A DNA stretch of 64,000 nt from AC-32 sp963821495 (GTDB lineage Bacteria > Actinomycetota > Thermoleophilia > Gaiellales > Gaiellaceae): contig CAWGEA010000003.1 of NCBI GenBank assembly GCA_963821495.1, forward strand, positions 186,001 to 250,000, written 5' to 3'. The notes beneath the pieces are model-generated. The model saw only the letters and a program-made list of their open reading frames with translations, searched no databases and was not told the DNA's origin. A program made the position numbers and the translations under genes. Of this stretch, positions 54,038 to 62,091 are shown piece by piece (positions within the stretch are counted from its first letter, which is position 1; every line of letters begins with the position of its first letter).

Positions 54038-55548
54038 TGGATCCCGGCTGGCTGACCACGGCGCTGATCCTGCTCCCGGTCGCGGGGGCGCTCGTCGTCT
54101 GGATCCTGCCGCTCAAGCCCTTCGCGGTCGGGTCCACGGCGCTGCTCGTCGCGTTCGCCGAGGTCGCGCTCTGGGTCGATGCAGCCCTCCGCTTCGATTT
54201 CGGCCGCACGGGCCTGCAGCTGACCCAGCGCCAGAGCTGGTTCAGCGACCTCAACGTCTCCTACCACGTCGGCTTCTACGGCTTCTCGATCTGGCTCGTC
54301 GGGATGACGGTGGTCGTCCTGGCGGCCGCGATCGGCTACGCCGTCTGGGCGGGCCGCGAGCGGCCGCGCGCCTACTACGGGTTGATGCTGCTGCTCACCG
54401 GCGCGATCGTCGGCGTCTTCGTCGCCCAGGACCTGCTGCTCTTCTACGTCTTCTGGGAGGCGATGCTCGTCCCGCTCTACTTCCTCGTCGGCGTCTGGGG
54501 CGGCGCGGGCCGGCTGCGGGCGACGCTGCTGTTCGTGATCTACACGATGGCCGGCTCGCTGCTGATGCTCGCCTCGATCATCGTGCTCGGCCTCTCCCAG
54601 GGCACCTTCGACCTCGTCGACTCGGGCACGAACGGGAGCGACTGGATCTTCCTCGGCTTCGTCGCCGCCTTCGCCGTCAAGGCACCGCTCTTCCCGCTGC
54701 ACGCGTGGTTGCCCGAGACCTACCGCGAGTCGTCGGCGGAGGTCTCGGCCGTCCTCAGCGGCGTCGTCTCGAAGGTGGCCGCCTACGGTTTCCTGCGGAT
54801 TGCGATCGCCAAGTTCCCGGGGCCGACATCCGACTTCCGCACGCCGATCCTCGTGCTCGCCGCCTGCGGGCTGATCTACGGCTCGCTGCTCGCCTTCCGC
54901 GCGCCCGACCTGCGCGGGGTGATCGCGTACTCGAGCCTCGCGCAGATGGGGCTGATCACGCTCGGCCTCTTCGCCGTGAACGACCTCGGGCTCAACGGCG
55001 CGGTGCTGCAGATGGTCAACCACGGCCTCATCTCGGCGACGCTCTTCCTGCTCGCCGGCGCGATCGAGCGCCGTGCGGCGACCGGTGAGCTCGGCGCCCT
55101 CGGCGGGATGGCGCGCGGCCGGCCGGCGCTCGCGACAGTCCTGATGACGACGGGCGTGATCGCGCTCGCGGTGCCGGGCTCGGCGGCCTTCGCCGGCGAG
55201 TTCGCGATCCTGGCCGGGGTCTTCCGCACCGGCTGGGGCTACGCGGTCGTGGGCGCGGTCGCGATGGTGCTGGCCGCGATGTACATGCTGCGCCTGATTT
55301 CGGCGGTGCTACACCGCGAGCCGGGGCCGGCGGTCACGGAGGCTGCGCTCGACCTGCGTCCCGCGGAGCTGAGCGTGATCGTGCCCCTCATGGCGCTGCT
55401 GCTCGTGCTCTCGGCGTGGCCGGCCGCGATCACCGAACGCTCCTTCGGCTCGGCCCCGAGCATTCCCAACAAGCAGAGCGTGATCCCGACCACGGCCGCG
55501 GGCCAGCTCCAGGCGGCGCTGAAGGAGCTCGGCCGGCGCTCGAAGTGA
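54037..55548 (+). CDS. nuoM: NADH-quinone oxidoreductase subunit M
   Basis: 503 residues, about 14 helices. YVFWEAMLVPLYFLVGVWGG carries the essential helix-5 glutamate, and KAPLFPLHAWLPETYRESSA the conserved lysine. ATG 54037 overlaps the nuoL stop. A proton-pumping, antiporter-like subunit. It overlaps nuoN by 4 nt. Confidence 0.96.
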   Translation: MDPGWLTTALILLPVAGALVVWILPLKPFAVGSTALLVAFAEVALWVDAALRFDFGRTGLQLTQRQSWFSDLNVSYHVGFYGFSIWLVGMTVVVLAAAIGYAVWAGRERPRAYYGLMLLLTGAIVGVFVAQDLLLFYVFWEAMLVPLYFLVGVWGGAGRLRATLLFVIYTMAGSLLMLASIIVLGLSQGTFDLVDSGTNGSDWIFLGFVAAFAVKAPLFPLHAWLPETYRESSAEVSAVLSGVVSKVAAYGFLRIAIAKFPGPTSDFRTPILVLAACGLIYGSLLAFRAPDLRGVIAYSSLAQMGLITLGLFAVNDLGLNGAVLQMVNHGLISATLFLLAGAIERRAATGELGALGGMARGRPALATVLMTTGVIALAVPGSAAFAGEFAILAGVFRTGWGYAVVGAVAMVLAAMYMLRLISAVLHREPGPAVTEAALDLRPAELSVIVPLMALLLVLSAWPAAITERSFGSAPSIPNKQSVIPTTAAGQLQAALKELGRRSK

Positions 55549-57035
55549 TCCTGGCACTCGCCACCCCGCCGATCGACTGGTTCGCGCTGGCCGCGCCGCT
55601 GGCGCTGCTCGCGGCCGGCGGCGTGAACCTGCTCGCCGCCGTGATCGTGCCGCGTGGGGACCGGCGCGTCGTGAGCGCGTACGTCGCCGTGATCGGCTAC
55701 GCGAGCGCCTTCCTCGCGGCCGCGCTGCTCTTCGACCGGAGCGCGAGCGGCCACGGCGTGATCGCGGACGCGATCCAGCGCGACCGGCTCGGCGCGCTCG
55801 CGTCGATGATCGTGGCCGGCTCCGGGATCCTCGCGATCGGCGCCTCGTACCGCGAGCCGATGACGGACGACCACATCTCCGAGTACTACGCGCTGCTGGC
55901 CTGGGCCGGCGCGGGCATGACCTTCCTGACCACCGCGAGCACGTTGCTGACGCTCTTCCTCGGGCTGGAGTGGTTCTCGATCAGCCTCTACATCCTCTGC
56001 GCGATCGACGGCGAGCTCGTGGGCTCGCTGGAGGCCGGCCTGAAGTACCTGATCGTCGGCGGCTTCGGCTCGGCGATGCTGCTCTTCGGCTCCGCGCTGG
56101 TCTACGGCGCGACGGGCCAGCTCGAGTTCCACCAGATCGCACAGACCGTGCAGCAGCAGGGCCTCAGCCACGACGCGCTGCTCGTCGCGGGGCTCGCGCT
56201 CGTGATCGGCGGGCTCGGCTTCAAGGCCTCGGCGGCGCCGTTCCACATGTGGACGCCCGACGTCTACGAGGGCGCGCCGACGCCGGTGACGGCGTTCATG
56301 TCGGCCGCGACCAAGGCGGTCGCGCTCGTGCTGATGCTGCGCGTGCTCGTGACAGCGTTCCCGCAGGAGTCGCATCTCTGGACGATCACGATCGCAGTGA
56401 TCGCATGCGTGTCGCTCGCGGTCGGCAACCTCGCCGCGCTCGTGCAGCGCAACGTGAAGCGCATGCTCGCCTACTCGTCCATCTCGCACGCCGGCTTCAT
56501 GCTGATCGCGATCTCGGCGAACAGCGCGCTCGGCGGGCGGGCGCTCCTCTACTACCTGATCCCGTACTGCGCGATGTCGGTCGGCTCGTTCGCGGTCGTC
56601 GCCGCGCGCGAGCGGGAGCTGAACCGGCCCGTGACCCTGGACAGCCTCGCCGGCTTCGGCTGGGAGCGGCCCCTGCTCGGGATCTCGATGGTCGCCTTCA
56701 TGCTCGGGTTCGCCGGCTTTCCGCTGACCGGCGGCTTCGTCGGCAAGTTCTACGTCTTCTCGGCCGCCTACGACAGCGGCTGGACGTGGCTCGTGATCGT
56801 CGGCGTCGCCGCGACCGCAGTGAGCCTCTACTACTACCTCGGCGTGATCCGCGCGATGTACTTCCGGCCCTCCGAGGAGCTGCAGCTCGCGCCGGTGGCA
56901 GGAGGGTCGCCCGCGCCCGAGCGCGCGCTCCAGGCCGCAGTCGCGGCCGCGCTGGTGGTCACCGTCGGCTCGTTCTTCGCGGTGCAGCCCTTGATCGACG
57001 GCGCCAAGCACGCCGCGAGCGCGCTGCCCTTCTAG
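55545..57035 (+). CDS. nuoN: NADH-quinone oxidoreductase subunit N
   Basis: 496 residues, about 14 helices. LFLGLEWFSISLYILCAI holds the helix-5 glutamate and FKASAAPFHMWTPDVYEGAP the conserved loop. GTG 55545 overlaps nuoM. It is the last gene of the complex I operon. The stop codon TAG is part of a TAGACT box that probably serves the following riboswitch. Confidence 0.96.
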   Translation: MILALATPPIDWFALAAPLALLAAGGVNLLAAVIVPRGDRRVVSAYVAVIGYASAFLAAALLFDRSASGHGVIADAIQRDRLGALASMIVAGSGILAIGASYREPMTDDHISEYYALLAWAGAGMTFLTTASTLLTLFLGLEWFSISLYILCAIDGELVGSLEAGLKYLIVGGFGSAMLLFGSALVYGATGQLEFHQIAQTVQQQGLSHDALLVAGLALVIGGLGFKASAAPFHMWTPDVYEGAPTPVTAFMSAATKAVALVLMLRVLVTAFPQESHLWTITIAVIACVSLAVGNLAALVQRNVKRMLAYSSISHAGFMLIAISANSALGGRALLYYLIPYCAMSVGSFAVVAARERELNRPVTLDSLAGFGWERPLLGISMVAFMLGFAGFPLTGGFVGKFYVFSAAYDSGWTWLVIVGVAATAVSLYYYLGVIRAMYFRPSEELQLAPVAGGSPAPERALQAAVAAALVVTVGSFFAVQPLIDGAKHAASALPF

Positions 57036-57038
57036 ACT
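57033..57038 (+). promoter_or_regulatory. -10 box TAGACT upstream of the fluoride riboswitch
   Basis: TAGACT overlaps the nuoN stop codon. Transcription from it would begin near 57045, a few bases before the riboswitch aptamer, giving crcB its own promoter. Confidence 0.5.
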
Positions 57039-57051
57039 GCGCGCGTCAACC

Positions 57052-57114
57052 GGGCGATGGGGCCCGCCTTCAACCGCCGCGACGGCTGATGGCTCCTACC
57101 AAGCGAAAGGAGCC
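57052..57114 (+). promoter_or_regulatory. Fluoride (crcB-motif) riboswitch
   Basis: GGGCGATGGGGCCCGCC, then CAACCGCC, and GCTGATGGCTCC match the known fluoride-aptamer pattern in order (GGCGAUGG...GCC...GCUGAUGGC). Aptamer: 57052-57100. GGCTCC at 57091-57096 is complementary to GGAGCC at 57109-57114, which contains the ribosome-binding site of crcB. Fluoride binding should free the site and turn translation on. Confidence 0.92.
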
Positions 57115-57117
57115 TCC

Positions 57118-57492
57118 ATGCTGCTCGCCCTCGCAGTGGGTATCGGCGGCGCCGCGGGCGCACTGGCCCGCTACGGCCTCGACCGGCTGATCGAGCACCA
57201 CGTCTTCGCCGTCTTCCCGTGGAGCACGTTCGCGGTCAACGTCAGCGGCTGTCTCCTCGCCGGAGCCGCCGTCGCGTCGCTCGTCGACCGCCACGAGCTG
57301 CCCGGCTGGGTTCGCGCGGGCGTGGTCGTCGGCTTCCTCGGTGCGTACACGACCTTCTCGACCTTCGCGCAGGAGACGCGCGACCTGCTCGTCGAGGGGC
57401 ACCACGTGCTCGCGCTCACGAACGCAGCCGGAAGCGCGGTCGTCGGGATTGCCGCCGTCGCGGCCGGAGCGGCGGTCGGCCGGGCGCTCTAG
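57118..57492 (+). CDS. crcB: Fluoride channel CrcB/Fluc
   Basis: 124 residues, four helices. GGAAGALARYGLDRLI, FPWSTFAVNVSGCLLAGAAV and the central GFLGAYTTFSTFAQET are diagnostic; the TTFSTF segment lines the fluoride path. CrcB works as a dual-topology dimer that lets fluoride out of the cell. A single gene is present here, consistent with a homodimer. The fluoride riboswitch lies directly upstream. Confidence 0.96.
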   Translation: MLLALAVGIGGAAGALARYGLDRLIEHHVFAVFPWSTFAVNVSGCLLAGAAVASLVDRHELPGWVRAGVVVGFLGAYTTFSTFAQETRDLLVEGHHVLALTNAAGSAVVGIAAVAAGAAVGRAL

Positions 57493-57833
57493 CGCGTGCG
57501 CAGCTCGGCGGCCGCCGCGACCACGGCCTGGATGCAGAAGACCGCCAGGCACGCGAGGAGCGCGGAGCGCGCGAGTGCGGGCACGGAGCCTTGCGTGACA
57601 TCGGGCGCGCGGACGGCCGCTCCGACGACGAGCAGCGCGAGCACGATCGTCCAGAGCAGCGCGTGCAGGTGGTCGCGGGCGCCGTCTAGGACGTGGCCGA
57701 AGGCGTCGAGCGCCGCGACAGCCGCCGTCGGGACGGCCAGCAGCAGCGCGTAGAACGCGAGCCCGTGCGCCCCTGCCCCGTCCGCCGCCGCCGCCGCGAT
57801 CACGAGCCCGACTGGTATGGCCCGGCGAGCCAT
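57489..57833 (-). CDS. Three-helix membrane protein of unknown function
   Basis: 114 residues with hydrophobic segments at about 7-20, 23-45, 57-75 and 85-105. No family recognised. The gene runs tail to tail with crcB, with stops overlapping by 4 bp. A role is not evident. The composition (alanine- and leucine-rich, few charges) fits an integral membrane protein rather than a shadow frame. Confidence 0.5.
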   Translation of the reverse strand: MARRAIPVGLVIAAAAADGAGAHGLAFYALLLAVPTAAVAALDAFGHVLDGARDHLHALLWTIVLALLVVGAAVRAPDVTQGSVPALARSALLACLAVFCIQAVVAAAAELRTR

Positions 57834-57904
57834 GCGACGGGATTCGGCGCCCGCGCCGAGGCTCCTCCGTTACCCTCACCGGACCCGTCCTGAAAGGAGC
57901 GCGA

Positions 57905-58597
57905 ATGGCCGATGTGTCGGTGACGTGGCTGGGTCACGCGAGCTTCCGCGTCGACTCGCCGGAGGGCAAGCGGATCTACGTCGACCCCTGGTTGGGCAAC
58001 CCCAAGTGCCCCGACTCGGAGAAGGAACCCGAGCGGATCGACGTGATCGCGCTCACGCACGGACACGGCGACCACGTGGGCGAGACGGTAGAGCTCGCCA
58101 AGAAGTTCGAGCCCGAGATCGTGGCGAATGTCGAGCTCAAGGGCTGGCTCGGCGAGCAGGGCGCGCCCGTGGGCGAGATCCCCGGCTCGAACAAGGGCGG
58201 CACCGTCGAGGCGGCCGGGGTCAAGTTCACGCTCACGAACGCGTTCCACTCGAGCGCCGCCGACGATGGAACCTACCTCGGCGAGGCGGCCGGGATCGTG
58301 ATGGAGCTCGAGAACGGGACGAAGCTCTACTTCGCGGGCGACACCTGCGTCTTCGGCGACATGCAGCTGATCAGGCGCATCTACTCGCCCGACGTCGCGG
58401 TGCTGCCCATCGGCGGGCACTTCACCATGGACCCGCGCGAGGCGGGAGTCGCGCTCGAGCTACTCGGCACGAAGCGCTGCATCCCCTGCCACTACGGCAC
58501 GTTCCCGCTCCTGAAGGGGACACCCGACGAGCTTCGGCAGCACGCACCCTACGTCGAGGTGATCGAGCTCCAGCCCGGGGAGACGGCGACCGTTTGA
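57905..58597 (+). CDS. UPF0173 metal-dependent hydrolase
   Basis: 230 residues. Metallo-beta-lactamase fold: VTWLGHASFRVDSPEGKRIY at the start, the metal motif THGHGDH at residues 51-57, and LYFAGDTCVFGDM. The C-terminal HYGTFPLLKG is also typical. Relatives include an ascorbate-6-phosphate lactonase, but most UPF0173 enzymes have unknown substrates. An AAAGGAG site lies before the ATG. It overlaps the next small gene by 4 nt. Confidence 0.9.
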   Translation: MADVSVTWLGHASFRVDSPEGKRIYVDPWLGNPKCPDSEKEPERIDVIALTHGHGDHVGETVELAKKFEPEIVANVELKGWLGEQGAPVGEIPGSNKGGTVEAAGVKFTLTNAFHSSAADDGTYLGEAAGIVMELENGTKLYFAGDTCVFGDMQLIRRIYSPDVAVLPIGGHFTMDPREAGVALELLGTKRCIPCHYGTFPLLKGTPDELRQHAPYVEVIELQPGETATV

Positions 58598-58869
58598 GGG
58601 AGCGCTGGTTCGGGGCGACCGGCCGGCGCGTGCCGGAGATCGCCGTGGAGGGCGAGCTCGACGTCGAGAACGCGCTCGTGCTGGACGGCGTCTCCGACGA
58701 GACCGCGCTCCGAGAGGCGCACGAGCAGGGCCGCCCCGTGGTCGTGCGAGCCGAATCGGCCGAGGCCGTCAAGCAGGCGCTCGCGCGACCCGAGGTCGCC
58801 TCGGTGCTCGTCCCCGAGTCGAAGCGCGAGCTGCTCGAGCTGGACCTGACCGAGCTCACGTATGGCTGA
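58594..58869 (+). CDS. Small protein of unknown function between UPF0173 and DUF1028 genes
   Basis: 91 residues, TTG start at 58594 overlapping the UPF0173 stop as TTGA, ending 8 nt inside the DUF1028 gene. It has an alpha/beta pattern (ALREAHEQGRPVVVRAESAE, AVKQALARPEVASVLVPES) but matches no family I know. Codon composition is like its neighbours. Tight overlap on both sides suggests translational coupling and a joint role. Confidence 0.55.
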   Translation: MRERWFGATGRRVPEIAVEGELDVENALVLDGVSDETALREAHEQGRPVVVRAESAEAVKQALARPEVASVLVPESKRELLELDLTELTYG

Positions 58870-59704
58870 GCTCGTCTCGACCTACTCGATCGCCGCTTGC
58901 GATCTCGAGTCGCAGCAGTGGGGAGTGGCGACACAGTCGAAGTTCCTCGGCGTCGGCTCGGTGGTGCCCTGGGCGGAGCCGCAGGTCGGCGCGATCGCGA
59001 CGCAGGCGTACGCGAACCCGCAGTACGGGCCCGGTGGCCTCGCGCTGCTGCGGGAAGGGCTGAGCGCCGAGGAAGTCGTCGAGCGGCTGACCTCGGCCGA
59101 CGACGACCGCGACCAGCGACAGCTCGGCGTCGTCGACGGCCAGGGCAGCAGCGCGAGCTACACGGGAGCCGAGTGCATGGAGTGGGCCGGAGGCCGCACC
59201 GGGCCGTGCTATGCGGCGCAGGGCAACATCCTCGTCTCGGCGGCGACCGTGGACGCAATCGCCGAGACCTTCGAGCGCACGGCCGGCCAGCCCCTCGCTG
59301 AGCGCCTGCTCGACTGCCTCGACGCGGCCCAGGCGGCCGGCGGCGACCGGCGCGGTCAGCAGTCGGCGGCACTCCTCGTGGTCGCGCGCGACGGCGGCTA
59401 CGCGGGTCTCTCCGACAGCGTCGTCGACCTGCGCGTCGACGAGGACCAGCGCCCGCTCGAGGAGCTGCGCCGCATCTACGTCATGCACCAGGCGATCTTC
59501 GGCGAGACGCCGCGGGAGGAGTGGGTCGAGGTCGACGACGCGCTGGAGCAGGAGCTGCGTGAGCGGCTGGGGCGGCTCGGCTACGACGGCGACCTCGGCG
59601 AGTCGTTCTTCGCCTGGGCCGGGAAGGAGAACCTGGAGGAGCGCGTTGACGGGGTCGAGCGCGTCGATCCCGTCGTGCTCGAGGAGCTGAGGAGGCAGAC
59701 GTGA
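58862..59704 (+). CDS. DUF1028 family protein (Ntn-hydrolase-like)
   Basis: 280 residues. STYSIAACDLESQQWGVATQ, GVGSVVPWAEPQVGAIATQA and the later CYAAQGNILVS are conserved in DUF1028, a family with an Ntn-hydrolase fold. Members are often near amidohydrolase or peptidase genes. A C-terminal ~60-residue acidic helical region follows. The start overlaps the small gene upstream, and the end overlaps the cupin/TPR gene by 4 nt. Confidence 0.85.
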   Translation: MAELVSTYSIAACDLESQQWGVATQSKFLGVGSVVPWAEPQVGAIATQAYANPQYGPGGLALLREGLSAEEVVERLTSADDDRDQRQLGVVDGQGSSASYTGAECMEWAGGRTGPCYAAQGNILVSAATVDAIAETFERTAGQPLAERLLDCLDAAQAAGGDRRGQQSAALLVVARDGGYAGLSDSVVDLRVDEDQRPLEELRRIYVMHQAIFGETPREEWVEVDDALEQELRERLGRLGYDGDLGESFFAWAGKENLEERVDGVERVDPVVLEELRRQT

Positions 59705-60348
59705 GCGGACGGATCGCCCGGATCGAGGATCTCGAGACGTATCCGATCGAGGGCCAGAACGGGCTGACCTGGCGGCCGGTCCGCCGCCACTTCGACATCC
59801 AGGCCTTCGGCGTCAACGCCTACACCGCAGACCAAGCCGGCCAGCGCGTCGTCGAGGAGCACCGCGAGGAGGACGGTCACGAGGAGCTCTACGTCGTCGT
59901 CGCCGGCCGCGCATTGTTCATGGTCGACGGCGAGGAGCACGACGCGCCTGCCGGGACGCTCGTGCATTGCCCACCGTCGACGCTGCGCAGCGCCGTCGCG
60001 GCCGAGCCGGAGACGACCGTGCTCGGAATCGGCGCCAAGCCGGGCGAGGTCTTCCAGCCATCCGGCTGGGAGTGGACGTTCGCCGGGATGTCGCTGCTCA
60101 ACCGGGGCGACGAGGAGGGCGCGCGCGCGGAGTTCCAGGCCGGCCTCGACGCGTACCCCGACGCGTGGCAGGGCTACTACAACCTCGCCTGTGCCGAGGC
60201 TCGCCTGGGGAACCGCGAGGCGGCGCTCGAGCAGCTCCGGCGCGCGGCGGAGATCAACCAGGAGGTCGTGGCCAAGTACGCACCCGACGACCGCGACTTC
60301 GCCTCGCTGATGAAGGACCCGGCGTTCGCGGAAATCGTCTCGCGGTAA
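59701..60348 (+). CDS. Cupin-domain protein with a C-terminal TPR
   Basis: 215 residues from GTG 59701. The first ~115 residues form a cupin barrel: EEHREEDGHEELYVVVAGRA and LVHCPPSTLR give an H..E-type metal pocket. Residues ~130-190 form a tetratricopeptide pair (AWQGYYNLACAEARLGNREA). Such fusions are probably ligand sensors or scaffolds. It is the last gene of the four-gene overlapping set. Confidence 0.8.
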   Translation: MSGRIARIEDLETYPIEGQNGLTWRPVRRHFDIQAFGVNAYTADQAGQRVVEEHREEDGHEELYVVVAGRALFMVDGEEHDAPAGTLVHCPPSTLRSAVAAEPETTVLGIGAKPGEVFQPSGWEWTFAGMSLLNRGDEEGARAEFQAGLDAYPDAWQGYYNLACAEARLGNREAALEQLRRAAEINQEVVAKYAPDDRDFASLMKDPAFAEIVSR

Positions 60349-60356
60349 TCGGCGCC

Positions 60357-61106
60357 TCAGCGATCACCGGGCAACCGAATGCCGGCGGCGGTGGCCAGCC
60401 GCCGTAGGCGGGGTAGCGGGTCTGCCTCCGGCCGAGCCACCAGCAGCATGGCGCCGTGACCTGGCTCGGCGACGAGCGAGTCGACGAGCAGTTGCAGCGC
60501 GACCGCGAGCGCGAAGGCCTTGTGCGCGTGCTCGCCTCCGAACGGCACGAGCTCGTCCTCGCTCGCCGCGCCGGCGATCACCTCGCCGTACGTGACGCGG
60601 CCCATCGAGACGTCGCTGACGAGCGGCTCGCCCTCGGCGGTCGGGATCGCGATCGCCAGCGGGTTCGTCCCCGCCAGGCTCGGGCCGCCCTCGGGATGGC
60701 CGAGACGCCGGGGCGAGGTCGCCGTGAGCGCAGCGACGAGCCCGCCACGGGCGAGCCTCCGCACCCAGTAGCCGAGCATCCCCGTCGGGAAGCAGCGTTG
60801 GGCCACGACGAGGCGCGCGTGCGCCGGCGGCTCCGCGAGCTGCGCCGCGACGATCGCGGCGAGCGTGAGATAGCCGAGCGCGCCGTTCCCGTCCCAGCGC
60901 TGGTAGCCGGGCTCGTCCAGCACTCGCCGGGGCCGCGCCTGCGGATCGAGCTCGAAGGGCCTCGTCGCGAGCCACTCGACCCGCGAGAGGCCGTGACCGG
61001 TCTTGCCGCGCCGCTCCGCGTCGAGGAAGTGGTCGGCCAGCGTGCCCGCATCGGCGTCGCCGAAGCCGAGCCCGCGCAGGGTCTCCAGCACCTCGCGTTC
61101 GTCCAT
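60357..61106 (-). CDS. Malate/L-lactate dehydrogenase-family protein (short)
   Basis: 249 residues from ATG 61106. LDAERRGKTGHGLSRVEW carries the conserved histidine (GHGL), and AGTNPLAIAIPTAEGEPLVS the NAD-binding part of the Ldh_2 family. Typical members are 330-350 residues, so about 90 residues are missing in the middle or end. The frame is open, so it may be a shortened paralogue. It reduces 2-oxo acids if active. It is convergent with the cupin gene. Confidence 0.75.
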   Translation of the reverse strand: MDEREVLETLRGLGFGDADAGTLADHFLDAERRGKTGHGLSRVEWLATRPFELDPQARPRRVLDEPGYQRWDGNGALGYLTLAAIVAAQLAEPPAHARLVVAQRCFPTGMLGYWVRRLARGGLVAALTATSPRRLGHPEGGPSLAGTNPLAIAIPTAEGEPLVSDVSMGRVTYGEVIAGAASEDELVPFGGEHAHKAFALAVALQLLVDSLVAEPGHGAMLLVARPEADPLPRLRRLATAAGIRLPGDR

Positions 61107-61219
61107 GTTCACGAAATCCTTACGGAGCACAACAGCCGCCGGGGCCGTCTCGTCGTCTAAGTCTCTGGTTTCAGCGGGGGCTCCAGCGCGGAGACCCCGG
61201 GGTCCGCTGGAACACTCGG

Positions 61220-61240
61220 AGGGCGCCCACGTGGCGCCCT
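61220..61240. terminator. Hairpin between two divergent genes
   Basis: AGGGCGCC pairs with GGCGCCCT across CACGT. It lies upstream of both neighbouring starts, so the role of a terminator is unclear; it could be part of a 5' leader or end an unrecognised RNA. Confidence 0.4.
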
Positions 61241-61254
61241 TCGGCTTTCACGGC

Positions 61255-61260
61255 TATAAC
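61255..61260 (+). promoter_or_regulatory. -10 box TATAAC before the secreted-protein gene
   Basis: TATAAC ends 6 nt before GTG 61267. Confidence 0.45.
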
Positions 61261-61266
61261 GGCGGC

Positions 61267-62091
61267 GTGAAGGGGGTCGCAGCGCTTGCCGTCGCGCTGG
61301 CCGCAATCTTCGTGGCGACCGCCGCGGCTGCTCCCAGGCCGCATGTCGAGCGGGTGCGCTCCGGCGACGTCCAGGCCGTCTTCTCGTACACCTACGACGC
61401 GACAAAGTTCCGCTTCGGCAGGCAGCGTCTGTCGATCACGCGCCTCGGCGTCACGCGCCTCGCGGCCTTGCTGCGGCACCCACCGCGCGGCGGGTTCGAC
61501 GCTCAGCCGGCCGGCTACTTCGCCCACCGCCGCTCCGTCTCGATCACCGACCTCGACGGCGACGGCGAGCCGGAGGTGGTGCTCGACCTCTTCTGGGGCG
61601 GCGCGCACTGCTGCTGGTACACGCAGATCTACCGCTATGTCCCCGACATCGGGCGCTACCGGACGAACGTGCACGTCTGGGGAAACTTCAGCTACGTCCT
61701 CGCCGACCTCGAGCACGACGGCACGCAGGAGCTGGTGACCCGGGACGACCGCTTCTCGTACGCGTTCGCGAGCTTCGCCGACTCGCGCTGGCCGGTTCGA
61801 GTCCTGCGCTACCGGCTCGGGCGGATGACGGTCGTGACGCCGGGCTACCCGAACGAGATTCAGCGCGACGCCACCGAGCTCTGGCACGAAGCCCTGGCCG
61901 CGAAGAGGAGCCGGAGCAACCAGGGCATCGTCGCCGCCTGGGCGGCCGACCGGTGCATGCTCGGACACAGCGCGGCCGCGTTCAAGACGATCGACCGGCT
62001 CGGGCGCTCCGGCCGCATCCACGGCGAGCTGCGGCGGGCGAAGTTCGAGAGCCGCCTGCGCCGCTTCCTGCGGCGGACCGGCTACCTCTAG
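61267..62091 (+). CDS. Secreted protein with an FG-GAP-like calcium loop
   Basis: 274 residues. A signal peptide (GVAALAVALAAIFVATAAAA) is followed by SVSITDLDGDGEPEVVLDLF, a calcium-binding loop as in FG-GAP/integrin-like repeats, and a second, weaker DLEHDGTQELVTRD loop. Two cysteines are adjacent (AHCCWY). The C-terminus is basic and helical. No enzyme domain is seen; a binding or surface role is likely. Its stop overlaps that of mrp by 4 bp. Confidence 0.65.
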   Translation: MKGVAALAVALAAIFVATAAAAPRPHVERVRSGDVQAVFSYTYDATKFRFGRQRLSITRLGVTRLAALLRHPPRGGFDAQPAGYFAHRRSVSITDLDGDGEPEVVLDLFWGGAHCCWYTQIYRYVPDIGRYRTNVHVWGNFSYVLADLEHDGTQELVTRDDRFSYAFASFADSRWPVRVLRYRLGRMTVVTPGYPNEIQRDATELWHEALAAKRSRSNQGIVAAWAADRCMLGHSAAAFKTIDRLGRSGRIHGELRRAKFESRLRRFLRRTGYL

